Part shown: one piece after another, positions 1 to 6,865 of the stretch
Position numbering within the stretch: position 1 is the stretch's first letter
Layout: each line of letters begins with the position of its first letter
Assembly (NCBI GenBank): GCA_964469165.1
Contig: CAYXXZ010000076.1
Span: 1-14,658 of the forward strand
Origin: CAYXXZ01 sp964469165
GTDB taxonomy: Bacteria > Pseudomonadota > Gammaproteobacteria > Pseudomonadales > Porticoccaceae
DNA length: 14,658 bases
Direction: 5' to 3'
Made by a program: the position numbers and the translations under genes
The notes under the pieces: model-generated
Database searches by the model: none
Seen by the model: only the letters and a program-made list of their open reading frames with translations
What the model was told of the DNA's origin: nothing

Positions 1-342
1 GCAGGCACCGCCTACCTGCTGTGCCCCGAAACCACCACCAGCACCATTCACCGCAACGCGCTCAAGAGCGCCGACGCGCAAGTGACCGCCATCACCAACC
101 TGTTCACCGGACGGCCCGCGCGCGCCATCGTCAACCGCATCATGCGCGAACTGGGCCCCATCAACGCTGCGGTTCCGGCCTTCCCACTCGCCACTTCAGT
201 CATCACCCCTCTGCGCAGCAAGGCCGAAAGCCTCGGCAATAGCGACTTTTCACCCTTGTGGGCAGGACAAAATACCAGCGGCTGTCGGGAAATACCGGCG
301 GCCAGACTGACGCGTGAACTGGCTGGCGAGCCGATTCTTTAA
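1..342 (+). CDS. Nitronate monooxygenase, C-terminal end (5' end outside window)
   Basis: The frame is open from the first base to TAA at 340-342 and encodes the last 113 residues. Seen: GTAYLLCPE, then an HR..AL stretch, NLFTGRPARAIVNR, and FSPLWAGQ near the end. This is the order found at the C-terminus of the FMN-dependent nitronate monooxygenase (2-nitropropane dioxygenase) family, where the GRPAR segment lies near the flavin phosphate site of the TIM barrel. Members oxidise alkyl nitronates such as propionate-3-nitronate to carbonyl compounds and nitrite, as detoxification. The FMN-binding and catalytic half lies outside the window, so activity cannot be judged. The gene converges on the dehydrogenase gene at 643-1581. 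No strong U-tract terminator follows, only a weak 6-bp dyad at 353-358/387-392 and then a REP doublet. The family call is firm; the substrate is inferred. Confidence 0.88.
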   Translation, partial: AGTAYLLCPETTTSTIHRNALKSADAQVTAITNLFTGRPARAIVNRIMRELGPINAAVPAFPLATSVITPLRSKAESLGNSDFSPLWAGQNTSGCREIPAARLTRELAGEPIL

Positions 343-405
343 ATGCGCTGTAATCGGCACCTTAAACACTGACAGAACTTAGTTCGGCCGATGTACCGAG
401 CCTGC

Positions 406-485
406 CCCTGTAGGAGCCTGCCTGCAGGCGACCCTATGCAGTGCCCCCTGATGGTTGTGTCGCCTGCAGGCAGGCTCCTACAGGG
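406..485. repeat. REP doublet (REPIN-like), GTAG...CTAC, family 1
   Basis: A perfect 26-bp inverted repeat (arms 406-431 and 460-485) is separated by a 28-nt centre. Each arm is a REP-like unit: the tetranucleotide GTAG (410-413; CTAC at 478-481 in the other arm) followed by a small hairpin, GCCTG-cctg-CAGGC. This is the form of repetitive extragenic palindromes mobilised by RAYT transposases, with two inverted units forming a REPIN. It sits between convergent genes, a usual REP location, where it may also protect or end transcripts. Genome copy number cannot be seen here. Confidence 0.8.
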
Positions 486-532
486 CACCGTTCACGATCC
501 CGCAATTTGGCGTTATTCGACCGAGTTTCAAG

Positions 533-596
533 TTGCACGTTTCACGTAACGCGGTCGGTGTGGTTATCGCCACAGGCACCTACATGAAACGTGCAA
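533..596. repeat. Inverted repeat of TTGCACGTTTCA type between convergent genes
   Basis: TTGCACGTTTCA at 533-544 is repeated in inverse at 585-596 (TGAAACGTGCAA), 12 of 12 bases, with a 40-nt centre. A further related half, GTGAAACGTAAAACG, follows at 598-612, giving short iterations of the GTGAAACGT motif. The repeat fills most of the space between the REP doublet and the 3' end of the dehydrogenase gene. It may be a dispersed intergenic repeat or a transcript-ending structure; no U-tract makes it a convincing terminator. Nothing else is seen in 343-642 apart from this and the REP doublet. Confidence 0.55.
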
Positions 597-642
597 TGTG
601 AAACGTAAAACGCAGAGACAGCAAAAAATCCTGAACAAGCTC

Positions 643-1581
643 TTAACGTTTACAGCTGAAGTCTTCCCGCCACCGGGTGATATTCCGCGCCGTCATATCG
701 ATGATGTTCTGGCGCGCCTCGCGGCTGATCCAGGCATTGTGGGGCGTGACGATCAGGTTCAACCCGTCCACCAGCGCATCCAGCAGGGCGTGACCCTGGC
801 GTGGCGGTTCCTCCGGCAGGACATCCACCGCGAGGCCGCCGATGCGGCCATCGATCAGCGCTGCAAGCGCGGCATTTTCATCGATGATGCCGCCACGTGC
901 ACAGTTGATCACCAGGCAGCCGCGCTTGACGCGCGCAAGGCGCTCCCGGTTCAGAAGATGGCGGGTGTGTTCGGTGAGCGGGCAGTGGAAACTCAGGACA
1001 TCGGCCTCGGGCAACAGGGAATCTAGGCTTGGCCGCTCGTCGCTGGCAACGCCCGGGCGAGCGCTGAAACACACCCGCATGCCGAAAGCTTCGGCGAGAG
1101 TCGCCACCGCGTTGCCCAGGGTTCCGGCACCGACGATTGCCAGCGTCTTGCCCGCAAGTGCCAGGGTCTTGTGATGGCTCAGGCAGAAAAATTCACTTTG
1201 TTGCCAGGCACCCGCCGCAAGATCGCGCTGGTAAAGTGGTAATTTCGCCGCCAGGGCAAGCATCAGCATCAGGGTATGCTGCGCCACGGAGGCGGTACCG
1301 TAATTGGTGACGTTGAACACGGGCACGCCCTGTGCCTGCGCCGCGGCCATATCGATGTTGTTGGTGCCGGTCGCCAGTACGAAAATCGCCTTGCGGCCCG
1401 TCATTGCCCAGGCAGGGATGTAGGTTTTGTTGACGATGATCAGATCCGCGCCGTCCAGATGCGCAGCCAGTTGCTCCAGGGTGGTACTTGCGTACATCAC
1501 CAGCTCATCCACCACCTCGCGGATCGGCGCGAGGTCGATGTCCTCCCCCAAGGTATCCGCATCGAGCAGTACCGCTTTCAT
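643..1581 (-). CDS. hprA: D-2-hydroxyacid dehydrogenase (glycerate dehydrogenase / hydroxypyruvate reductase type)
   Basis: A 312-residue cytoplasmic enzyme expected to interconvert hydroxypyruvate and D-glycerate with NAD(P)H. Seen: VATGTNNID-type motif (70-77), Rossmann loop GAGTLG (151-156), and the full catalytic set of the family, Arg229 in NCARGG, Glu258 in DVLPEEPP and His281 in TPHNAW. Length is normal (310-330). The ATG at 1581 is chosen because GGAGGAG lies just upstream; an in-frame GTG 12 bp earlier would start inside that ribosome-binding site. The gene is divergent from the FecI-like sigma gene, with 176 bp between. No serine-cycle or glycine partner is adjacent, so the pathway is open. 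Other D-2-hydroxyacid substrates (glyoxylate, phenylpyruvate) are possible; the family is certain, the exact substrate moderately so. Confidence 0.85.
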   Translation of the reverse strand: MKAVLLDADTLGEDIDLAPIREVVDELVMYASTTLEQLAAHLDGADLIIVNKTYIPAWAMTGRKAIFVLATGTNNIDMAAAQAQGVPVFNVTNYGTASVAQHTLMLMLALAAKLPLYQRDLAAGAWQQSEFFCLSHHKTLALAGKTLAIVGAGTLGNAVATLAEAFGMRVCFSARPGVASDERPSLDSLLPEADVLSFHCPLTEHTRHLLNRERLARVKRGCLVINCARGGIIDENAALAALIDGRIGGLAVDVLPEEPPRQGHALLDALVDGLNLIVTPHNAWISREARQNIIDMTARNITRWREDFSCKR

Positions 1582-1657
1582 GAACTCCTCCACTCCGTGG
1601 TTTTCCAGAACCAGGGGCTGTCCTCAACCCATCGGAGACACCTTTTCCCCGGCTTTC

Positions 1658-1672
1658 GTGACAATTCGTCAC
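1658..1672. promoter_or_regulatory. Dyad GTGAC-N5-GTCAC in divergent intergenic region
   Basis: A perfect 5-bp dyad, GTGAC aattc GTCAC, lies in the 176-bp space between the divergent dehydrogenase and sigma-factor genes, about 77 bp upstream of the dehydrogenase start. It is a candidate operator for the dehydrogenase gene, but a short dyad can arise by chance and no regulator is encoded nearby. Confidence 0.25.
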
Positions 1673-1691
1673 TGATTTTGCCCTTTATGCA

Positions 1692-1719
1692 TTGAATCTG
1701 CCAGCATCTCGATTAGAAT
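1692..1719 (+). promoter_or_regulatory. Putative sigma-70 promoter of the FecI-like gene
   Basis: TTGAAT (1692-1697) and TAGAAT (1714-1719) are separated by 16 bp. The -10 differs from TATAAT at one position and the -35 from TTGACA at two. It lies 39 bp upstream of the sigma-factor ATG and is overlapped at the -10 by the Fur-type box, as expected for an iron-repressed sigma gene. Confidence 0.55.
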
Positions 1720-1735
1720 AAGAATCACTCTCATT
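1717..1735. promoter_or_regulatory. Fur-type box
   Basis: AATAAGAATCACTCTCATT has the form of the 19-bp Fur sites typical of fecI-like genes: hexamer arms AAGAAT and CTCATT around a centre that departs from perfect symmetry. It overlaps the -10 and the expected start of transcription, so Fe2+-Fur would block the promoter when iron is plentiful. The call rests on resemblance to remembered Fur sites and on the genes downstream. Confidence 0.75.
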
Positions 1736-1757
1736 TATCAATTTCCGCGAGGCACCA

Positions 1758-2276
1758 ATGTCGTCCGGTGATTCCGCGCCGCAGGATCAGGTGGCATCGC
1801 TGTACAACGATCACCACGGCTGGCTGTCGGGCTGGTTACACAAAAAACTCAACTGCTCCGCCCAGGCGGCGGACATCGCCCAGGATACCTTCCTGCGCAT
1901 TCTGCTGGCCCGCCACAGGCACGGCCAGCTGCCGACCATCGATCAGCCCAGGGCCTACCTGACCACCGTGGCATCGCGCCTGATGTACGACCTGTTCCGC
2001 CGCCAGTCGCTGGAGCGGGCTTGGCTGGAAACCCTGGCGCAACTGCCCGAAGAAGCCGCGCCCTCGCCTCAGGAACTGCTGATCGTCCGCGAAGCGCTCG
2101 ATGCCGTGGATGCGCTGCTCTACCGCCTCAAGCCCGCGGTGCGCACGGTTTTCCTGCTGTCTCAGCTCGAAGGTCTCACCTACAGGCAGATCGCCCTGCA
2201 ACTGAACATCAGCGAACGCACCGTCAAGCGCCACATGGCCGCGGCCTTCGAAGCCATCCTGATCGCGGATCTGTAA
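1758..2276 (+). CDS. ECF sigma factor, FecI-like (iron-uptake surface signalling)
   Basis: A 172-residue extracytoplasmic-function sigma factor. Seen: region 2 from about 15 to 83, including ADIAQDTFLRIL (39-50, core-RNA-polymerase contact) and the region 2.3/2.4 stretch PRAYLTTVASRLMYDLFRR (-10 recognition), then region 4 from about 108 to 165 with helix-turn-helix LTYRQIALQLNISERTVKRH (140-159, -35 recognition). Region 3 is absent, as in all ECF factors. Length is typical of FecI (about 170). ATG is preceded by CGAGG at 5 nt. It is the first gene of a FecI-FecR-receptor set, with only 3 bp to fecR. It should be held or activated by the FecR-like protein and transcribe the receptor gene. The Fur-type box upstream makes its own expression iron-repressed. 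Family call firm; the signal is unknown. Confidence 0.93.
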   Translation: MSSGDSAPQDQVASLYNDHHGWLSGWLHKKLNCSAQAADIAQDTFLRILLARHRHGQLPTIDQPRAYLTTVASRLMYDLFRRQSLERAWLETLAQLPEEAAPSPQELLIVREALDAVDALLYRLKPAVRTVFLLSQLEGLTYRQIALQLNISERTVKRHMAAAFEAILIADL

Positions 2277-2279
2277 TTC

Positions 2280-3245
2280 ATGCCCGACAATGCCGCCATC
2301 GCCCCCGACGTGGCCCGCGCCGCGGCCCACTGGCTGACGCTGATGCACAGCGGCGAGGCCAGCGCACAGGACAAAATCGACTGTGACCACTGGCGCGCCG
2401 CCAACCCCGAGCACGAACGCGCCTGGCGCCGCGCGGAAACGCTGCAACGCCAATTGGGCCTGTTGCCCACCGAGCTTGGCATGGCTGCGCTCAACCGTCG
2501 GGGCGAAGAGCGACGCAAGGTGCTGAAAATTCTCTCCCTGCTGATCGCCGCCCCCACGGCTGCCTACCTGCTCCACAGCCAGCCGCGCTGGACGAGCGAT
2601 TACCACACCGCCACCGGCGAACGAAAACAGGTCACCCTGGCAGACGGCACCCGCCTCACCCTCAACACCGACAGCCTGGTGGACGTTCAATTCAGCGCCG
2701 AACAGCGCCTCATCCGCCTGCGCCAGGGCGAAATTCTGGTGGACAGCGGCACCGATCCCGAATACTCCGCCAGACACCACCGCCCCCTGCGGGTGATCAC
2801 TTCCCAAGGACACCTGGAAGCCCTGGGGACCCGCTTCAACGTCAAAAGTCTCGAACGCGACATCACCACCCACCTCAGCGTTTTCGAGGGCGCCGTGCGC
2901 ATAACCCCGACGAACGGCGCTACCCTGGTCGTGCAGAGCGGACAACAGGCCCGCTTCTCCCGCGCCGCCGTCTCCCCGCTTGCCATTGCCGACGAGCGCG
3001 AATCCTCCTGGGCCAACGGGCTGCTGCTGGCCGACGACATGCGCTTCGGCGACTTCATCGCCGAACTCGCCCGCTACCGCAGCGGCGTGCTGCGCTGCGA
3101 CGAGCGCGCCGCCGAACTGCGCATCAACGGCGCCTTCCGCCTCGACAACACCGACGCCATCATCCGCGCCCTGCCCGCCACCCTGCCGGTGGACGTCAGC
3201 TACCTCACCCGCTACTGGGTGAGCATCTCCTATCGCGAATCCTGA
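2280..3245 (+). CDS. FecR-like transmembrane regulator (anti-sigma / sigma activator)
   Basis: 321 residues in FecR order: cytoplasmic N-terminal anti-sigma domain (about 11-52, with AAHWLTLMHSGEAS and NPEHERAWRRAE), one membrane segment (about 81-98), a periplasmic FecR domain (about 108-220, ERKQVTLADGTRLTLNTDS), and a C-terminal receptor-contact domain (about 244-315, WANGLLLADDMRFGDFIAEL). Arg pairs RR (73-74) and RR (78-79) lie just before the membrane segment, as in FecR proteins reported to use the Tat route. Gly183-Thr184 in ALGTRFNV corresponds to the GT position at which FoxR-type homologues are reported to self-cleave. The start follows the sigma gene by 3 bp without a clear ribosome-binding site, which suggests translational coupling. 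It would pass the signal from the receptor STN domain to the sigma factor. Confidence 0.93.
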   Translation: MPDNAAIAPDVARAAAHWLTLMHSGEASAQDKIDCDHWRAANPEHERAWRRAETLQRQLGLLPTELGMAALNRRGEERRKVLKILSLLIAAPTAAYLLHSQPRWTSDYHTATGERKQVTLADGTRLTLNTDSLVDVQFSAEQRLIRLRQGEILVDSGTDPEYSARHHRPLRVITSQGHLEALGTRFNVKSLERDITTHLSVFEGAVRITPTNGATLVVQSGQQARFSRAAVSPLAIADERESSWANGLLLADDMRFGDFIAELARYRSGVLRCDERAAELRINGAFRLDNTDAIIRALPATLPVDVSYLTRYWVSISYRES

Positions 3246-3248
3246 TCA

Positions 3249-3275
3249 TTTTTGTCACCTTCCCGGCGTCTCGTC
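3249..3275 (+). promoter_or_regulatory. Possible FecI-dependent promoter of the receptor gene
   Basis: Between fecR and the receptor gene there are 77 bp. They hold TTTTGTCACCTT (-35 position) followed by CGTC at 3267-3270 and 3272-3275 (-10 position). ECF sigma factors often use a CGTC-like -10, and surface-signalling systems place such a promoter here. The consensus for this sigma factor is not known, so the call is tentative. Confidence 0.3.
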
Positions 3276-3322
3276 AGTCATTGATAGTGAAAGCAACCAC
3301 TGACGAAGAGGAACAACACCAG

Positions 3323-5845
3323 ATGACATCGCCAATCCATGCCCGCGCCCTGGCAAACACACGGCCCATCCGCCGCACCCCGCTGCTGTTGGTCTGCCTG
3401 CTGGCCAGCCTGCCTCTGGCCTTGCCACTGCAAGCCATCGCACAACAATCCGCCAGCGCCACCAGCACGGGTCAGATCAACTACGACATCCCTTCCGGCC
3501 CCCTTGCGCCCGCCCTCAACCGCTTCGGCGCCGCCGCCGGTATCAGCCTGCAATTCGACCCGGCGCTGACCCGCGGCCTGAGCACCCAGGGATTGAAAGG
3601 CAGTCACAGTGTCGATAGTGGACTTGCCGTTCTGCTGCAAGGCTCCGGGCTGATTGCCAGCACGCAGGGCAATGGCGTTTATGTGCTGGAGAAAACCGCC
3701 GATGATACGGTCACACTGCCCTCAGTCCGGGTAGAGGGAGTGTTTGAGAGGGGGGCTGGGGTTACTGAGGGCAGCGGCAGCTATGCCCCTTCCACCGTCA
3801 GCATCGGCAAGGGGCAGCAGGCGCTGAAGGATGTGCCGCAGTCCGTCACCGTCATCAGCCGCCAGCGCATGGACGATCAGGCGTTGCGCAACATCGATGA
3901 AGTGATGGATCAGGTCGCGGGTGTTACCAGAACAGCCAATGGTATCTATGGTGGTGTCTACACCGCGCGTGGCTTGAATGTGAATAAAACACGCTATGAC
4001 GGCGGTGCGGCGCGTAGTTATGTGACCTATACGCGCTTTGGTGATGACGACATGGCGGTGTTTGACCATGTGGAAGTGCTGCGCGGCGCAGATGGATTGT
4101 TTTCCGGCGCGGGTGAAGCGGGCGGTATCATCAATCTTAGCTACAAGCGTCCTACGCAAGATTTTCAGGTCCAGGGCGCGTTGAGCCTCGGCAGTTGGGA
4201 CAACCACCGTACAGAAGTGGACGTTTCCGGTCCGCTGGCGCTGCAAGGCCGTGTTCGCGGGCGATTGGTGGGGGCGCTGCAGGATCGGGATTTCTTCTAC
4301 GACTACGGTAGCCGGCGCACCACCGTGCTGTACGGTGCGCTGGAGTTCGATCTGAATCCCGACACGCTGTTGTTTGTGGGTATCGATCATCAGCAATTTG
4401 AAGAAGAGGGCACCAACTGGGGGGTGCCGCGCTATCTCGATGGGTCACTGCTGACCGCGGATCGCAGCGTCAACCTTGCCGCGCCGTGGAGCAACGCAAA
4501 TACAGAACGCACCATTGCGTTTGCGCAAATAGAGCATCAGTGGAACGAAAACTGGGCAACCCAGTTGCGGTTGGAACACGTTGACAACAGCACTGATCAT
4601 CTTATTGCCACACTGTTCGGTCCGATCAACCCGGAAAGACCGATGGGGCGCTACTGGGGTGCCGCGTGGGACGGCGACATCAAACAAACCTCCGCCGACT
4701 TGCTGGTCAAAGGTGGCTTTGACTGGCTGAACAGCCGTCATGACGTGATGCTGGGCATGGACTGGGCGCGCGCCAAGCCGCATTACCTGTTCAGCAACCC
4801 GAACTTCGGCGAGTTCACCTGGACGGGGATTGATCCCGTTGTTGTACCGCCGCAGCCGACTGAGAAATTTCCGGGTGGCCCGTATGAAGTTACGGATTGG
4901 ACCAACGTTCAGCATGGCCTTTACGGCTCGATCCACTTGCGACCATTCGAACGCTGGACACTCATCACGGGTGCGCGCTACGTCATTGAGGACAAAAACG
5001 ATCAGTACAGAAGCTATCCGCCTGCTGCGCCCACGCGCACACTGACCGACGACGGCGACGTATTGGTGCCCTACTATGGCGTGGTTTACGCAGCGAGCGA
5101 ACGGATCAACGTCTACGCCAGTGCTACGGAAATCTATACCTCTCAGGTTAGAAGTTTGGGCGCTCCATTGCCTGGCACACCATTGGACCCGGTACGTGGC
5201 AGCAACTACGAACTGGGCATCAAGCACGAGCTGAATGACGCGCTGGTGGCCAGCGTCGCGCTGTATCGCATCGAAAAAAAAGGTATGGCGGTGCGTGACC
5301 CGGCCTATCCGAATGCACCGGGAGACTTCGGTTCCTCGTGCTGTTTCTACCGCGACGGCTACCAGATCAGTGAGGGAATCGATCTGGAACTGAACGGGGA
5401 AGTGCTGCCCGGCTGGGAAGTCTCGGCGGGCTATACCTGGAACAAGAACGAAAACCGGCGTGCCAGCAATGCTCAGTTCAGCACCACCACCCCTAAACAT
5501 CTGCTCAAGCTGTGGAGCCAGTACCACTTCAAAAACGCATGGGATGGTTTAGCCCTAGGCGCCGGTGTGGTGGTGCAAAGCAGCAACCATAAGTCGGGTG
5601 TGGACTATCCGAGAAATCCGGATACCAACGAGTGGGAACCCGAAATTCCGTACACCTTTTCACAGGCGGGCTATGCAGTTTGGTCTGCACGGGCGGAATA
5701 TAAACTTTCGCCCAAAGCCAGCGTGTCGGTGAACGCGAACAACCTGTTTGACAAACACTATTTCAGATCCGTGGGCAGCGGGACCAACAGCAACTACTGG
5801 GGCGAACCGCGCAACGTGATGCTGACGCTGCGGGGCAAGTGGTAA
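3323..5845 (+). CDS. TonB-dependent siderophore receptor with N-terminal STN signalling domain
   Basis: 840-residue outer-membrane transducer. Seen: signal peptide (1-40, hydrophobic LLLVCLLASLPLALPL, cut after QAIA), STN domain (about 52-124, INYDIPSGPLAPALNRFG), possible TonB box TLPSVRV (131-137), plug (about 165-276, DVPQSVTVISRQRM and EVLRGADGLFSGAGEAGGIINL), then a beta-barrel ending in NVMLTLRGKW with the usual C-terminal aromatic residue. It imports a ferric siderophore using TonB energy, and the STN domain signals to the FecR-like protein. ATG 3323 is chosen because it starts the signal peptide and AGAGGA lies 10 nt upstream; an in-frame TTG at 3281 would add a charged 14-residue tail before it. 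A Cys-Cys pair near residue 672 probably lies in an external loop. It resembles FpvA/FhuE/FoxA-type receptors; the ligand cannot be read from the sequence. Confidence 0.93.
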   Translation: MTSPIHARALANTRPIRRTPLLLVCLLASLPLALPLQAIAQQSASATSTGQINYDIPSGPLAPALNRFGAAAGISLQFDPALTRGLSTQGLKGSHSVDSGLAVLLQGSGLIASTQGNGVYVLEKTADDTVTLPSVRVEGVFERGAGVTEGSGSYAPSTVSIGKGQQALKDVPQSVTVISRQRMDDQALRNIDEVMDQVAGVTRTANGIYGGVYTARGLNVNKTRYDGGAARSYVTYTRFGDDDMAVFDHVEVLRGADGLFSGAGEAGGIINLSYKRPTQDFQVQGALSLGSWDNHRTEVDVSGPLALQGRVRGRLVGALQDRDFFYDYGSRRTTVLYGALEFDLNPDTLLFVGIDHQQFEEEGTNWGVPRYLDGSLLTADRSVNLAAPWSNANTERTIAFAQIEHQWNENWATQLRLEHVDNSTDHLIATLFGPINPERPMGRYWGAAWDGDIKQTSADLLVKGGFDWLNSRHDVMLGMDWARAKPHYLFSNPNFGEFTWTGIDPVVVPPQPTEKFPGGPYEVTDWTNVQHGLYGSIHLRPFERWTLITGARYVIEDKNDQYRSYPPAAPTRTLTDDGDVLVPYYGVVYAASERINVYASATEIYTSQVRSLGAPLPGTPLDPVRGSNYELGIKHELNDALVASVALYRIEKKGMAVRDPAYPNAPGDFGSSCCFYRDGYQISEGIDLELNGEVLPGWEVSAGYTWNKNENRRASNAQFSTTTPKHLLKLWSQYHFKNAWDGLALGAGVVVQSSNHKSGVDYPRNPDTNEWEPEIPYTFSQAGYAVWSARAEYKLSPKASVSVNANNLFDKHYFRSVGSGTNSNYWGEPRNVMLTLRGKW

Positions 5846-5895
5846 TGGCGGAAAAGGGAGCCAGGATTTGGTCTTGCAAAAAAAAGGGACAGCCC

Positions 5896-5982
5896 GTAGG
5901 TTGGGTTGAGGTACGAAACCCAACATTGGGAGCGGCGGCGTACCACCAGATGTTGGGTGTCGCTACGCTCGACCCAACCTAC
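5896..5982. repeat. REP doublet (REPIN-like), GTAG...CTAC, family 2
   Basis: An 87-bp palindromic element. Its ends are a perfect 11-bp inverted repeat, GTAGGTTGGGT (5896-5906) and ACCCAACCTAC (5972-5982). Each half folds alone: GTTGGGTT (5900-5907) with AACCCAAC (5917-5924), and GTTGGGT (5952-5958) with ACCCAAC (5972-5978). A GTAG tetranucleotide before a stem-loop, in two inverted copies, is the REP doublet form. It lies just past the receptor gene and inside the left RAYT-leader relic. This sequence type is widespread between genes in gammaproteobacteria (general knowledge). Confidence 0.8.
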
Positions 5983-5995
5983 AAATTCCACCGCA

Positions 5996-6062
5996 ATTTT
6001 CGGCTGATTGGCTAAGCCCAAAACCCCGACAAAAGGAAATTGTCATGCCAAGGATGGAACCT
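5996..6062 (+). pseudogene. RAYT gene leader and first codons, left relic (67-bp direct repeat, copy 1)
   Basis: This 67-bp stretch recurs at 7030-7096 with 3 differences. It contains AAAAGGAAA followed by ATG at 6045, that is, a ribosome-binding site and start for a peptide beginning MPRMEP. The right copy continues into a recognisable RAYT N-terminus, so both appear to be the 5' end of a REP-associated tyrosine transposase gene. In this copy the similarity ends after the sixth codon, and what follows is hairpin-rich sequence and then dinJ. A related A-tract with GGGAC (5876-5890) lies to the left, with the REP doublet between. I regard the frame 6045-6509 that runs on into dinJ as fortuitous. 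Confidence 0.55.
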
Positions 6063-6071
6063 GCCCCCATC

Positions 6072-6145
6072 ATTGCCCGGCCCGACCGGGCAATCCCCAA
6101 GCCAACACACAACCCAATGGAGATCGCCCGGACAAACCGGGCGAT
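6072..6145. repeat. Two similar perfect hairpins upstream of dinJ
   Basis: ATTGCCCGG-cccga-CCGGGCAAT (6072-6094) and ATCGCCCGG-acaaa-CCGGGCGAT (6123-6145) are each perfect 9-bp stems with 5-nt loops. They share the GCCCGG/CCGGGC core and have a compensating pair change (T-A to C-G) at the third stem position. They lie 51 bp apart, 100-180 bp upstream of dinJ. They may be a small tandem palindromic repeat family or regulatory structures. No U-tract follows, so they are poor terminators. Confidence 0.6.
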
Positions 6146-6212
6146 GCCGTTTTCGGAGCCGGGCGCTGCATGGGTGAGTTGTGAAAAACTGGCTGCTGTT
6201 CCCCGAATGAGC

Positions 6213-6242
6213 TACAATCAAGCCTCAATACTCAAGGAGGCT
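6213..6242 (+). promoter_or_regulatory. dinJ-yafQ leader: -10 element, ribosome-binding site and dyad
   Basis: TACAAT (6213-6218) is a good -10; no good -35 is visible. AAGGAGG (6234-6240) is a strong ribosome-binding site 8 nt before dinJ. AGCCTC (6221-6226) and GAGGCT (6237-6242) form a dyad spanning the transcription start region and the ribosome-binding site. It could be the antitoxin operator, as RelB/DinJ proteins repress their own promoters, or an mRNA stem that limits translation. The choice between these is inference. Confidence 0.45.
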
Positions 6243-6248
6243 AACATT

Positions 6249-6509
6249 ATGGCTGCAACTGCATTTGTCCGGGCGCGGATTGACGAAACGCTGAAAAACG
6301 AAGCTGCTGCCGTTCTGGCGGACATGGGACTAACCGTCTCTGACGTGGTGCGTATTGCCTTGACCAAAATCGCCAAGGAAAAAACCTTGCCATTTGATAT
6401 GAGCTCCCCAAATGCCCTGACAGCTCAAACGCTGGAAAAAAGCGAGCGAGGCGAAGACGTGCATCACGCCAGGGATGCTGACGATCTGTTTGACCAGTTA
6501 GGCATCTGA
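6249..6509 (+). CDS. dinJ: Antitoxin DinJ (RelB/DinJ family)
   Basis: 86 residues, the length of E. coli DinJ, and clearly similar to it throughout as I recall that protein: AFVRARIDETLKNEA at the start, DMGLTVSDVVRIALTKIAKEK in the middle, DADDLFDQLGI at the end. The N-terminal half is a ribbon-helix-helix DNA-binding fold; the C-terminal half wraps the YafQ toxin and blocks it. ATG 6249 is chosen for the AAGGAGG 8 nt upstream and the match to the DinJ start. The stop overlaps the toxin start (TGATG), giving coupled translation with antitoxin first. The pair probably represses its own promoter. It lies between two RAYT relics, which points to acquisition as a cassette or survival in a mobile-element-rich site. 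Confidence 0.95.
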   Translation: MAATAFVRARIDETLKNEAAAVLADMGLTVSDVVRIALTKIAKEKTLPFDMSSPNALTAQTLEKSERGEDVHHARDADDLFDQLGI

Positions 6510-6781
6510 TGCGACAACCCGAGTATTCCGGCCAGTTCAAGCGTGACGTGAAGCAGGCGCAGAAACGTGGCAAGGACATGGAAAAACTCAAGACATTGCT
6601 TGGCTTGCTCATCAAGGGCAAGCCGCTGCCAGCGACATACCTCGATCATCCACTGAAAGGCGACTGGCGTGGCTTTCGTGACGCTCACATCGAACCCGAC
6701 TGGTTGCTGATCTACAAGGTCGTGGGCGAGGCGGTGCGCTTCGAACGCACCGGGCGACATGTTGACCTCTTCGACGAATGA
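6509..6781 (+). CDS. yafQ: mRNA interferase toxin YafQ (RelE superfamily)
   Basis: 90 residues, close to E. coli YafQ (92). Seen: EYSGQFKRDVKQAQKRGKDM at the start and DHPLKGDWRGFRDAHIEPDW in the core, followed by LIYK and RFERTGRHVDLF. The residues used by YafQ for ribosome-dependent mRNA cleavage are kept: His47, His60, Asp64, His84 and Phe88 match the E. coli His50, His63, Asp67, His87 and Phe91, all with the same offset of three. The toxin cuts translated mRNA at the ribosome A site (AAA-A/G in E. coli) and is neutralised by DinJ. The start overlaps the antitoxin stop by one base. All key residues are present, so it should be active. Confidence 0.95.
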   Translation: MRQPEYSGQFKRDVKQAQKRGKDMEKLKTLLGLLIKGKPLPATYLDHPLKGDWRGFRDAHIEPDWLLIYKVVGEAVRFERTGRHVDLFDE

Positions 6782-6865
6782 GAGTGGCCATGCCAGCGCG
6801 CAGGCTGGATCGGCAGACCCAGCGAACAAGGTGGGCTTCAAAAAAGCAAAAAAAGGGACGGATTT

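Noticed and set aside
1836..2945. A 369-codon open frame on the - strand opposite the sigma factor and fecR
   Set aside because: It crosses two clearly recognised genes on the other strand and has no family features; it arises from GC-rich codon use.
4445..5527. A 360-codon open frame on the - strand opposite the receptor barrel
   Set aside because: Antisense shadow of the TonB receptor, without a ribosome-binding site or motif.
6072..6145. Twin hairpins as Rho-independent terminators of the receptor gene
   Set aside because: Neither stem is followed by a T-run on either strand, and they lie more than 220 bp past the receptor stop.
6045..6248. N-terminal extension of DinJ from the ATG at 6045
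   Set aside because: DinJ proteins begin at the equivalent of 6249, which has AAGGAGG upstream. The extension translates hairpins and the RAYT leader.
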